A stretch of DNA of 64,000 nt from NCBI GenBank assembly GCA_022605425.2, contig CM061246.1, positions 372,001 through 436,000 of the forward strand, given 5' to 3'. Below, one piece after another: positions 31,420-43,400 of this stretch. The DNA comes from Hamiltosporidium tvaerminnensis. Its lineage: Eukaryota > Microsporidia > Dubosqiidae. The notes below the pieces were generated by a model. It worked only from the letters and a program-made list of their open reading frames with translations. It was not told the origin of the DNA and made no database searches. Each line of letters starts with the position of its first letter. Position 1 is the first letter of the stretch. The translations under genes were made by a program, and so were the position numbers.

Positions 31420-33185
31420 GATTATTTTTTTTTAATTTAAATAGAATCAGACTTTGTTTTGTCTTAGCTATGTATCATCTGGTCAATTATTTTTTTAAAA
31501 TAAATTCTATCTTGTAAAACTAATTATTCAAAACATGTAAAATTTAGGATACTTTATATTTTTGGGTCTTAAAGATATTTTTGACAAAAATATACTTCGC
31601 TTTTCGTAATGCACATGAATCATATTTTGATCCAAAAACCTTTAGAAGCTCATAAACTATAGAAAATTTGTAAAGATAAATATTTTTAGGCATATTATTT
31701 TTATATATATTGGTTAGTTTTGTAAAAATGATAGTACACCTGCAAATCAAAATTATAAAAAAAATATGATGAGAAAATATTTTTTTGCATTTTCTTGGGT
31801 ATTTTCTTCTTTCTGAATCCATTGGTAGATTTCACACCCCCTATCACCAGATTTTATTATAGTAGATAAAAAATTTCGACAAAAAAAACATACTAATTTT
31901 ATACACAACCAAAAGTTAAATTTGACTATGCCATATGCATCAATGTCAAACAAGTCAACGCGCATCTCATCATAGAGTAATTCTAACAAAAATGAACCAA
32001 TTTTTTACTCACTTTTTAATATATTTTGGTGTATAAAAGAAGAATTCTATAGGAAAGACTCGAAAGTTTTTTTTTTAAATAAATATGAATAATAAATCTT
32101 TTTTTGACACAGATACACTTTGCTCTTGATATTTTTATACGCTTTAGTTAGCACAGCTTGGAGTAGAAGTATTTTTACATCTCTTTTATATTTTTTGACT
32201 TCCCCAGTTAATTTCCATTCTAAACTTTTGCATTTCAATTCTAAATCTAACAGTTTGCTGACTATCGATCTTCGGTCTATATAGGTTTAAAATTTAACCT
32301 ATAGAAGGTACTTTATACCCAATTCTGTATATTTTTCAAAGCAGATAAGACAGTCTATTGGATCAATCAATCAGATAAGCGCATTCCTTCTATACTTTTG
32401 ATGTTTAATCACTAACTCAGCGGTTTTAAAGCCCTTGAAAAGCTTCAGCCTCTTTACGAAATTCCTTCACCCTTCTTATTGTGCCCTGAATTTTTTTGTT
32501 GTAATGCATTGAGTTTTATTGGTTTTTTTTTGGCTTCATCTAGCTATTTTTTTTCTTAATCTCATCCGTTTTCTCTTATCTTCGGGTGCGATCTAAGAAT
32601 TTTTGTAACAGCCTTTTCTTATGACATTCTTCTAAAGTTCCCTAGTTATCTAAGTTTTTTCTTTTCCATAATCATGTTTAAATAAGCTTTTTCAAAAATT
32701 CTATATATTTTTAGATTTTTCTGATTCCCCACTTGTCATAATCAAATATGAGGCCATATTTTTTCCTCAATATTCTTCTTTTCCATATGATCAGCAAGAC
32801 TTCGTCTCTTATTTTCATTACCAATGCCTCGAAAGCATAGTACCGTAAGTCTAATAATCACCTGTATGTTTACTCTTTTGAATTTTGATTTATCAAATTT
32901 ATCTTCAGTACGGTTGCAGAGTAAGTAGCTTTTGTTGCAAGCTTTTATTCTTTCTGTAATCACAAGAGCATTTGTATTAGCTTCGTTCCAAAATATATGT
33001 CTTCTATAATACCATAAAGATACAAATGAAAAGTGTTGTGAATTGACTAGGAAATATTAAATATTAAATTATTAAATCGTAAGTAGAAAAAAATTGCAAT
33101 TCTAAAAAGCATAGAAGAAAATAAAATTTACCTAACTAGTATTTGATGCTAAAAGTACCAGATATGCCGTATAAATAACCATTCA
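31420..33185. other. Gene-poor spacer with decayed sequence
   Basis: Several minus-strand open pieces (31544-31822, 31753-31989, 32047-32238, 32742-32963) are charged and irregular. They may be fragments of one old element or gene, but I see no signature. A near-palindrome (TATAGGTTTAAAATTTAACC...) lies at about 32277-32304. Confidence 0.4.
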
Positions 33186-33903
33186 CTTTAAAAAAAACAG
33201 ATCTTTGTAGAAGATTGGCAAGTTTTATAGTTTTTTTCATGGCCTTACGCAGTTCTAGGTTAAACATAAAAAAATGCTACCTCATCACTCAATCGGTACA
33301 CTTTATTATACCTAAATCCCAAAGACTTTCATCTAAAAGACGTGTAGACCCAATATATAGGCGAGGCAGTTTTCTGGATTTGTTTATGCCCGTTGCTTTG
33401 GGTTTGATTTAAGACCGAAGCCCTCACCCTAGGATCCCCCAAGACTTGTAGCAGTTTTGCCTACTTCACCTTTTCAGAACCTAATAAACTTCTAGCTGAG
33501 ATATATTCCAAAGACTTACTTAAGATCCCCCTAGACAGTGCAATGTCATACCAACAGTTATAATCTGCTAATTAGCTTTCTCTAGTTTAGATGGTTTTAT
33601 TTTTTATATTTCCCAGGCGATGAGTCTTCTAACTCGAGTGAGCAAGGCTAGGTTTTAATGTTTTAATGTGGCAATTACCTAAAAGTTCAGTTCCGGTCTA
33701 GTTACATATAAAACTAAAATTAAATTTTTAGAGAAAGTTTCACCATTTCGTAGCCTCTCCTCCTTCCCATAACAACACCCATAGAACAACCAAAGATTTC
33801 GTGTAGTTATATTCCTACCAAAACTCCAAACAATAATATTCCCACCCATTTCATATTCTCATTGCCAAGCAGATGGTTTTTTATAAGGTTATCCTCCTTC
33901 CAC
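33186..33903 (-). repeat. SINE-like ~730-bp repeat, copy C (minus orientation)
   Basis: Reverse complement of the family. The 5' end (GTGGAAGGAGGATAACC on the minus strand) lies at about 33903. The GGGCTTCGG hairpin block is at about 33412-33424. The 3' end (…TTTTTTAAAGTG) is at about 33186. It is moderately diverged from copies A and B with small deletions. No clear target-site duplication remains. Confidence 0.88.
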
Positions 33904-35298
33904 ATTTGTAAATGAAGATATAATTATTTTTTTGTAGAGTATTACCAAGAAATTATATTTTTCTAAAACTAACTAAAGGTATAATTTTCAGGTTTAAGAT
34001 ATTTCTCGAATATATCAAGCTTTTAATCTTCCAAAACTATATTTGATTGGAGTATTCGCAATTATAATTTTACACATAATAGTTTTTACAACTTCGAAAT
34101 TCAATCACATATTGTATATGCTTAAGCTATGGTTGATTCGGGTTGTCTGTTTAGTTCTAATTTTAACACATCGAAAATTTCTTTAATGCTCTTATCGCTG
34201 AATTAGAGACGTGTCAGCCCTAAGTGTTCCCTAAAAATTTTAGATACGTACTTAACAAGAAATAAAAGCTACAACCTTCTATTACATGCCGATCTAGGCT
34301 AATCGTATTGTTTTTGGTCTTTAAAACATGCTTATGTTGTCTTTATGGTATTATTATTTTCTGATATGATCACAAGAACACCATAATCTGCATACTGTTC
34401 GACATATCGAGTAACAAGACCAGAATTTCATATTCGATTAATTCACTCGAAGATTCTGTGTTCTAAAAAACACCATTTGAATTTTAATCTTCCAGACCTC
34501 TCTGATTTTGTTAAGATACTTTTTTCTCGGCTTATAAATAGAATGATGATATCGAAATAATAACTGGGAAGTTAAAAAAAATGGCAATTTTATGTCTTCT
34601 AGATTTCTTGATTGTGTTTTTCTCTTTGAAGCTCTTTAGTCCAATGTTTTTGGCATATCGAACTATCGGAACATGTGAATTTTATGATTTAGATCCTTTA
34701 AAATACTGTCTGGGTTTTTCGTGTAATTATTCTGAACCTTTACACTTTAAAAAAAAATAATGAAATCATTTTTTACGGTCGACTTTTCAAAGAAAAGTGC
34801 ATTTGAACTATTTTTAACTGTTTTCCTTCCATTTTAATTTAGTACACGGATATTGACTTCAACACCGAGATATACAGAGAACTGAAATAAGTAAATAGGT
34901 GCAAGAATATTGAACTTCATATGACAAATCGCATACAAATGTTTCTTATACAACTAGACAGGTTCATTAGGAAAGGATATGTTATTGGTTTCAGAATTTG
35001 GTGCAATGATTTTTGTTTTATTATTAAGGCTTTTTTATATTCAAAATCGAGCGGATAAATCACATTTATAGCTGGTTTTAAACAAGATTTTTGCATCATT
35101 GTATTTCTATTAACTTTATAATATTTTTTGCGTCTTTCTTATGATTTATTTACTTTTAGAACAAATTTTTACTCAATTGACTTTATTTAAATTACATTAC
35201 TGATAGAATATTACATTTTTTACTCAAATTAATTTATTTTGACAGCTGATAAATTAATTTTATTTTTTTTAAACTACATTTTTGTTTGGATATTTATA
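33904..35298. other. Gene-free spacer upstream of family member 3
   Basis: Only short unsupported frames. The upstream motif found before family members 1 and 2 was not seen here. Confidence 0.45.
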
Positions 35299-35730
35299 AT
35301 GAGTTCCTCAATGATATTTGAATGCGAGATTGTATCCATACCTGAAAATTATAGACCTCTTTTGCCGTCCAACAGATCTATAAATACAGATGAAGAAAGT
35401 GATACTAATTTCGGAACAAAAGACATTATAAGGCTTTTTTTGTTTGTTTTTTTACTTCTTTCTTCGTATGTTATAAACTCAGTAGAGATTATCACACTAA
35501 GAGAAAAGCATTCTAAAAAAATATTATTTTGTATATTAGTTTTTGTAATTCTTAAATTAATTTATTGTTTTATTTCCTTTGGGAGATTAATAGAGTGGAC
35601 AGAGTGTCTGTCTTTCAGAAAAATATCTGTTTACAAAATTGCAACACTCGCTATACTTATATTTGATGCAGGTATTTTGTTTGGATTTTACTGTTTTTAT
35701 TACTATACAACTGAGAAATTTATCCTTTAA
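35299..35730 (+). CDS. Small three-helix membrane protein, paralogue family member 3
   Basis: 143 aa from ATG at 35299 (frame extends to TTG at 35239). The N-terminus of about 52 residues is acidic and Ser/Asn-rich (NTDEESDTNFGTKD). Three hydrophobic segments follow at about 53-72, 84-101 and 115-136. FRKISVYKIATLAILIFDAG then ILFGFYCFYYY gives the family signature. It is closest to the 27371 gene. Size, topology and the C-terminal signature are shared by all three paralogues, while the N-termini are unrelated by eye. Function unknown. There is no C-run or G-run upstream. Confidence 0.78.
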   Translation: MSSSMIFECEIVSIPENYRPLLPSNRSINTDEESDTNFGTKDIIRLFLFVFLLLSSYVINSVEIITLREKHSKKILFCILVFVILKLIYCFISFGRLIEWTECLSFRKISVYKIATLAILIFDAGILFGFYCFYYYTTEKFIL

Positions 35731-36160
35731 ATTTATTGTCAATACTTTTACTGATTTGATAATAAAAAATTTTTTTATAAGTATTCTTATAATTCCATAT
35801 TTAATCTTAAATTAATAATATTTTTTATAAATCAATTATTTGAAAGAATATTATGTTATTCATATTAGCATAATATATTTTTCGTTTTTCTATTTTTGTT
35901 CTATTAAAACATTTTTGCTCTAACTAGCAGAATCGGACTTAATTTTAAATTAAGGGAAAAAAGAAGGATGAATAGATTGATTTATCTTCTAGTCTTCATC
36001 ATCTGTGGAATAATTTCAATATTTTTACCAGTACTTTTATAACCTCGTCTGATTTGTTTACTCGTATAATTTTCAGCATTTCATATTTGCCGATATAGCA
36101 TCAAATTAGCAATTTCCTAATAAAATTTCAGAATAAAATTTTCAGTTATATTTTGAATTA
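35731..36160. other. AT-rich spacer
   Basis: No supported feature. Confidence 0.45.
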
Positions 36161-36164
36161 GCAT

Positions 36165-36450
36165 ATTTTCTTCTTCTTGATTACTTAATTTCTCAATGGA
36201 ATTACAGCCCAATTAAGACCATTGCCTCATTTTCTAATAACGTCCACTTACCACGATCAAGCGCAAACTTTTTATTTCGTCTATACCAAAGTTATTGTGA
36301 TCTTTTTTGACATCATCTAGCGATCCAGCTTTGGGGCGACCGGGAATTCTTCGACCTTCGGCTTTAAACAGATATACTTTCTATCTAAGCTCTGTTTTCT
36401 GGCATCCGTTCAACATGGCCCAGTAATCTGAGTTTGGTTATTTTAACATC
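36165..36450 (-). mobile_element. Decayed 3' end of an animal-type LINE
   Basis: On the minus strand the frame reads KITKLRLLGHVERMPENRA, then after a frameshift LRKVYLFKAEGRRIPGRPKA and DDVKKDHNNFGI. The order 'RLRWLGHVeRMpedR ... GRR..GRP..rWlDdv..Dl..lGi' is the characteristic C-terminus of LINE open reading frames widespread in invertebrate genomes. It is followed by a decayed 'gggctgtaattccattga' block and an AAGAAGAAG tail, like such elements' 3' ends. Stops and a frameshift make it dead. No longer upstream part is visible here. Confidence 0.75.
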
Positions 36451-36797
36451 GATTAAAATTATGTGTTTTGATATAAATGTTGGTGATCAATTTCCGTACG
36501 AATTCTTTACTCTTCTTGCTTGTTTCTTATTGGTTCGTATATTTTCCGTAGAATCTATTATTTTTTTTATTCTTCTGCTCTATTATACTTTATATTTTTG
36601 TAGCTTTGAGCCATTATTTCCTTTTTGCTCATTTTTGTTTACTAAATATTTCATTGCATGTATCTTTACTTTATTGGCTTGAAGTGTGTTAGGTTTTTTT
36701 CATTTTTTTTTTAAAATTTTTAACGTAAAATGCATTAGTCTTTCATTCGCTGCGAAATTTCTCAGTTATCTTTATTAATTTTTTTATTTAACGTGAC
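36451..36797. other. AT-rich spacer
   Basis: Contains an 82-codon hydrophobic frame (36434-36682) overlapping the LINE remnant's edge on the opposite strand. It is not supported as a gene. Confidence 0.4.
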
Positions 36798-36818
36798 TAT
36801 AATTATTCCTTATTATAT

Positions 36819-37553
36819 AGGTGGAGGGACGATAACCACATAAAAAACTTTCTGCTTGGCAATGAGTGGCTGGAAATGGTGTGAGGTCATTTTTTGGATT
36901 TTTGGTGGGAGTAAAACCACACCTCATCTTCGGTTGTTCCATGGGAGTTGTTATGAGGAACAGATGTCTAAGAAACGGAGAAACCTTTTCTACAAATTTA
37001 TTTGTAGTTTTTTATGTAACCAGATTGCAGATCGCATCTGAACATTTAGGTAATTTCCATGTAAAAGCATGGAAACATAGCCTTGCTCACTCGGGTTAGA
37101 AGACTTAGCGCGTGGGAGATATAAAAATAAACCCATTAAAAGCCGGGAGAGCTAAGTAGCAGGATACACCTGTTGGTATGACATTGCACTGTCTAGGTAG
37201 ACCCTATATAAGTCTCTGAAATATATCTTAGCTAGAAGTTTATTGGGTTCAGAAAGTGTAGAGTAAATGGGAATGCTGCATAGTCTTGGGGGAGCCCAGG
37301 GTAGGGCTTCGGCCTTCGATCACACTCCGTGCAACAGACATTAACGAACTCCGGGCAACTGCTTTGCGTATTATTTAGGTTCTACACACCTGGTAGATGA
37401 AAGGCTTTGAGACGTAGGTATCGCAGGGGTTACCGATAGACTTTTGGGGTAGCAGTTATCTATGTTAAACCTAGAACTGCGTTAATGTCATGAAAACAAA
37501 TATAACACCTGCCAATATTTTAAAAAAGATGTGATACTTTTAAATAAAGTTCA
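36819..37553 (+). repeat. SINE-like ~730-bp repeat, young copy B
   Basis: Starts GGTGGAGGGACGATAACCAC and ends ACTTTTAAATAAAGTTCA. Flanked by TATAATTATTCCTTATTATA (36798-36817, plus T) on the left and TATAATAGTTCCTTATTATA (from 37554) on the right: 21 bp with two mismatches, of which 13 bp are perfect. Contains the GGGCTTCGGCC hairpin block near 37307. A 77-codon frame (36866-37099) is not conserved in other copies. Confidence 0.92.
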
Positions 37554-37574
37554 TATAATAGTTCCTTATTATAT

Positions 37575-38093
37575 TAAAAAAAATTATAATAATTGTTACT
37601 CGAAATAAAAATAAATCGATTCGAAATGTGCTTTTAACCTATCTATGTTCTACATTTTTTCATTTATTGGTAAGCAACTCTAAAATAATATCCGAACAAT
37701 ATGATTAAACTCTCAAATCTTAATCTTGTAGAATAAAAAATAGTTACTAGTGCTATTATTGCTATTTAATTACTACAGCTTAAAAAAGTTTCTTAAAAAT
37801 ATTAAATGAAATATTTTTTGACCCTATCAAAAGTTTCGAAGTGTTTCTTGTTCTACTTCTGCACATTATTATTGATTATGCAAGATTTATTGACAAATGG
37901 CAAGAGTCTTATCCTTTATCGTAACACTATTAGTAATGTCTTAGATTTTAGAACTAATTAAACATTTCGAGATATTAGTCATCATCACATTATTCGATTA
38001 TATAATTGAATATAATAGATGAGACAGTCGTCTTTTTATTATGAGATATAATAACCAAATTAAAATGTATTTATTCTGCAATAATTAGACTAA
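37575..38093. other. AT-rich spacer
   Basis: No supported feature. Confidence 0.45.
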
Positions 38094-38755
38094 GGTGATG
38101 TCAAGTCACAATTTGTATTTTTATTGGGTTTAAAGCCATATTACTTTTGCTTTATTTCTAAGGATTTGTAGGATCAGGAGATGATTTATAAAATCATGAA
38201 ACTTCTTACAAACACGTATTAGTTTTTTATTTAACTATATTTGGAATTAGGTCTGAACTCATGGGTAATTGCTGTATAAAATAATGGAAACCTAACCTTG
38301 CTCACTCGGATTAGAAAACTCGGCTGTTTGAAAATACATAAAAAAACCCTTTAAAAACACAGAAAAGCCAAGTATCAAGTTATATACATTGGTATTTTTT
38401 TGAAAGATTCCGGGTATGAAATAAAGTCGCCGAAATATATTTTAGCTGAAAATTAACTCGGTTTGAACACTACATAGCAAATGAGGATGTACTTGATCGT
38501 GTAGAACCTAAACGATGAATCTTGATCTGCAAACGCGCGCTAGGAAACTTACATTAACGAACTCGAGCAACGCAAGCACATTAAATGGGTTCTAGCCAAT
38601 TCTTTGATTGAAAGATTAGGCGTGTATGTATCATAAGCGATACTCATGGAATATTCGAGGGGGGAAAGATATCTATGTAAACTTAGACTGCTTTACTTCA
38701 TAAAAACAATATAACTTATACCACATTTTTTCAAGGATATGATTTTTAAATGGAG
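38094..38755 (+). repeat. SINE-like ~730-bp repeat, old copy E
   Basis: Same block order as copies A and B but heavily diverged. Shared blocks include 'gttttttatttaac', 'aacctaaccttgctcactcg' near 38290, 'attaacgaactcgagcaa' near 38552 and 'tttgattgaaagattagg' near 38600. The 5' ~60 bp are lost or unrecognisable. No target-site duplication seen. Confidence 0.8.
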
Positions 38756-40462
38756 ATTCTATTTTATACAATTTATATTTGCCTTCTACTATTTATTTAC
38801 GTATATACGCAATTGGTTAAATTCAGATCATTGGAATTCAAAATATTTTCATCGTCTAAAATTGTTATTAATCAATTTTTTTTATAAAGAACAACATGGA
38901 ATTCTAAAAATGAAATTTGGTAGATATATTTACAAAATAACTATAAATATAAGAAATAAACTTATCTCCACTGAATTATGGGCTCAGATTTGACAGTTTA
39001 TCTGTATTTGATGCATTTAATTAGTATTTTCTATCATATTTGAATTTTTCTTGCTTTGTATCGATTAAAAAATATTTATATATTAAGAAATCTAATTAGT
39101 TTGAATTTTCTTTTTGTCTGCTATTTAGAAATAAAATTGTATTCGTGGTATTTATAGTTATTTATATTAGAATATTGGATTATGTATCATAAAAGTTAAA
39201 TTTAAAATCAGATGAAATTAAATCTATAATTTTATCTTACTCCAGGAAAAATTTTAAGTATTATTAAAAACTTTTCCAGATTTGAATAAGTAAGAATATA
39301 ATTAATCTACTTTTTTATGTTAAACATTCAAATTTGATTTTATTTAGAGTATTAAAGACTGAATTTGTATTTACAAGGTAATTTGACCTTTAAAAATCAT
39401 GTCGGTATTAATAAAACAACAAACAAGTATTCTTGTTCTTGGTGAAAATTCAAAAATAAATATCGATATTTGCTTTTTATCATATTATTTGTTTTATCAA
39501 CATATTATTTTATGTTAAATTTTCTTTTTAGTATTTGAATTGATACAGAAGATTTGGTATTTATATCTACAAACAAGAGGAAATTCATAATTAAAATTTA
39601 GAAATGGAATTGCATTTTCTTCTCTATGTAAATATTTACTTATATAAGTCTTTCACAATTTCCCATCACTGTAGTAGCATTCTAGTATGTCTTTTTTAAT
39701 TTTTGGCATTTTTTGCTACGAATTAAGTCTTTATATGCAAACCGAGCTATCAGACTATGTTTTTTGTGTTCTGTTTTAAATATTTGTCTCTTAGATTGAA
39801 AATTTCTCGAAAATTTATAATTTAGACTCTAATGAGATACCAGACTACTTAATTGGCATGAAATTATCTCTTCTGCCAATCTAAAAGTTTAATTTAAATA
39901 GCTCCAAATATTTTATTACACAAATTTTAGATTGAAAAATTCAAGACAAACAATATCTCATATTCTTCTGGAATTCATGAGAATAGAAGTATTTTCAATA
40001 TTTAAAGTTTAATTAAACTTATGAAAATTATTTACAAGAAAGATTCAATTGGCTTCGTTATTAAAAATCAATTTGTATTTTTTTATACCATAAAAAGATT
40101 TGAGCATTTATTCGAAGACAAAAAAATATACTTACTATAACTTATATAATACAGCTTTCAAATTGCAATTTCATTAAACGCAGAAAAAAATAGAAATATT
40201 TTAAATTTTTTACAAAGGATTCTATACTATGAGTTTATTATTCAAGTTATTAGAATGAGAAAAATATTTATTTCAAAAATTTATATTAAGCCGAAATCTA
40301 CAGTATGATTCTACCAGTTAAAATTCACTGTCTTGGAAAAAAATACATTTCAAAATTTATTTTATATAAGATTTCTACTGTATATTTGCAATATTGTAGG
40401 TTTCTTGCAATGTAAAAAAAATACTTTCAAAAATTTAATCTCTTAACTTTGAATCTAAAAAT
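38756..40462. other. Gene-free AT-rich spacer
   Basis: An 84-codon frame (38739-38993) begins inside the 3' end of repeat copy E and is not supported. Nothing else recognisable. Confidence 0.5.
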
Positions 40463-43400
40463 TTATTTATTAATTTGTAATTCATCTAACAGTTTTTTTA
40501 TAACTGGGATTTTTTCCATCAGCAGACGATTCCCTAATAAAATGAGTTCGGTCTTAGCTCTTGTTAATGCAACGTTTAATCTTTGTCTAGAATTCATTAC
40601 CTCACAATCTACAATTGGATCGAACACAACTATAACAGATGGACTTTCACTTCCTTGAAATCTATCTACAGTTTCTACAATTACAGACTTGTCCACTAAC
40701 TTTCTTAGTTCATGTACTTTGGTATTAAAATAGCACAGAACAACACAGTTTTTTATACTTTTAAAATATTTTATTGAATCTAAATTGGTCGAATCAATAA
40801 ATTTCGAATACCCTGTATGTTTACCACCCATCGACATTTTATTAGAATAAAATAATGAATTTGATATTTTCATAATATTCTGACACATTCTATATTGAAC
40901 GGTCAATTCAGTCACATTTTTATTTTGAAAATTTTCATCAAACGAATTATTTTCCGAAGAAAATAATTTACTGCTATTGCTAAATTCCATTTGATTAAAA
41001 TCTATTTTGTTGCTATTCTTTACACACATATGGTTATTTACAATTGAATTATTCTTAAAATCATTTTTCTTGATATTCTTTAACGAAGAATTTCCATTAT
41101 CGAATTCGATTTTGTTCAATTCTTTTCTTTCAGAAGTATTTGTTTGAAAATCCGAATTATCAGAAGTTAAAAAATCAAAATTTTCTAAACTGCTGCAATC
41201 CGAATTCTCAGAACTAACATTTTTTGGTTTATTTTTAACTTCAATTCTAGATTTGATTTTTTGAATTATCCTTTCATATCCATTAGATATAAAATATTCA
41301 AACAAACTTATTCCAAGTTCTTTGGATTTATATATCAAAGGAGTCAGTTGTAAATGATCGCCTACTAAAATAAACCTTTTACTCATATAAATAGGTATAA
41401 GTGTTAGAAGTAAATGTTGCTGTGATGCTTCGTCTATAATACAATAATCAAATGTTCTTTCAACAAAAATAGGATCTGTAAATCCATAGCAAGTACTTGC
41501 GACCAAATTAATTTTATCAAAATATTCTTTTATTTCATTTACACTTTTAAAATTATTCAAAGATTCTTTTTTCGATCTATAAATACTGACGCTTTTCAAT
41601 TTTAAAATTACATTTTGAAGCGCAAGATTCGTATAACAAACCAGCAATACCTTCTTTTTATAATGACACAGAATTTCAATCAGCATTGCAATTATTGAAG
41701 ATTTTCCGGTTCCGGGCATTCCATGTATTAAATGGAAATTATCACAGTTCAACGCTAAATGAATTGCCATTTTTTGTTGGTGATTTAGATTATTGAATTC
41801 CTTTTTAAAACATTCCGGTATCATGAATTTTTCTTTTATTTCTTCATTAGCGTGCATATTTTCGATGATGGAATTATTAAAACATAAAATATCTTTTATT
41901 TCTGTCGCATATTTCAGCAGAGAAAATCTTAAAAATTTGTAGAAAAAATGGTTTTTTCCAAGTGAAACGTTTAATTGTTTATAGGAATCCAAATCTATAT
42001 TTTCTTTAACCCTAAGAACTAAATGTGTATCATTGATTTCAATTATGGTTCCATTACATAATTTTGTCTCAAATGAAGTACTTATTTCAACAAAATCTGA
42101 TTTATATATATTTAATTCATAATTTTCTTTAAATTTTAATACAACGACTTCATTTTTTTGTGAAATATATGTTGTTTCATAATATAGTTGTTTTTTCTGA
42201 TAAACTTCTTCTTGATTGATAGATTCCCACATCATTTGTAAAAATTGACTCCTCAGATCAGATTTATTGTAAAATTTTTCTACAATTTTACAATATTCTG
42301 TGTCGTTACATTTACAATCGGCCTTAAATATACCCTCAATTACAAAGGGTGAATTTGAAATCAACCGTTCATCGATATTTTTAGAATCATTTGCTGTCTC
42401 TTTCATTTCGATTTTATTTAAAAAAATATTATTTTCAAAATCCAGATAATTATTTTCCAATGAAATTTCTTTATGCAAATTAAAATCCATAATTTTGTCA
42501 TAATTTAATATTGCGACTTTATTTCGTATCATTATGATATTTTTTATTTCTTCGTGATTCGCTTCAATCCTCTTTAATTCGTTATCGCATAAATAGTATA
42601 AAAAACTGTGATTTTGAGTTTTATAATATTTCTCATTCATCATCAAATGGTAAAGAATTGCTTGAACTCTATGTGTTAAATCTTTATATTTTCCTGTCTT
42701 CAATTCAACAGGAATTATGTGATTATCGTTTTTAATAATACAATCTACATTTCCTTTGAGAAAAAAATTTAAGGAAACCAATTTTTTTTCGACTTCAATA
42801 ACTTTCAAATTTCTATTTCCCAGTTTTAATATAAGTTTTATGTTTTTAACAATTTCATTTAATATTTTTTTTTCATCGGAATTGCATAAATAAATATTTA
42901 AAACATTTTCTTTTATAGATTTTCTTGAATAATCCAAAATAAATTTCATTGTAAAATTATTTTTTGACATGCATTCCTCCATAGTACCATGTAGAATCAC
43001 ACCTATAACCATAGCTGGATGTGAATAATTAAATGAAATATCTGATACATTGTAGCTAAAAATTGGTGCATAAATGCATTTTATAGCCAAACAAAATTTT
43101 GTGACCGAAAGAATTTCATCTTCAACAATTAAATAGTAATTATTGTTATTTATGTAAACAATCTTTTGGACATCTTTTATTGAAATTTCCTTGTTTGAGA
43201 ATTCATTGGGTGTGCTAAAGGAGGTTTGAGAATTTATTTTCTTTTTAGAATATTTTATATTTTCGATGTTTTTACAGCAGTAGCACTCAAAAACAATAAT
43301 TTTCATGTTAATTTTGAAATCCAAATCAATCCAATCTCCAGAAATTACAAAAAGTATTTTTTCTCCAAAAAGTTTTACTGTTTCTTTGGTTCTAACAATT

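Noticed and set aside
36866-37099. 77-codon frame in repeat copy B
   Set aside because: Not preserved in copies A, C, D or E, so the repeat is treated as non-coding.
38739-38993. 84-codon frame after repeat copy E
   Set aside because: Begins inside the repeat's 3' end and has the composition of random AT-rich sequence.
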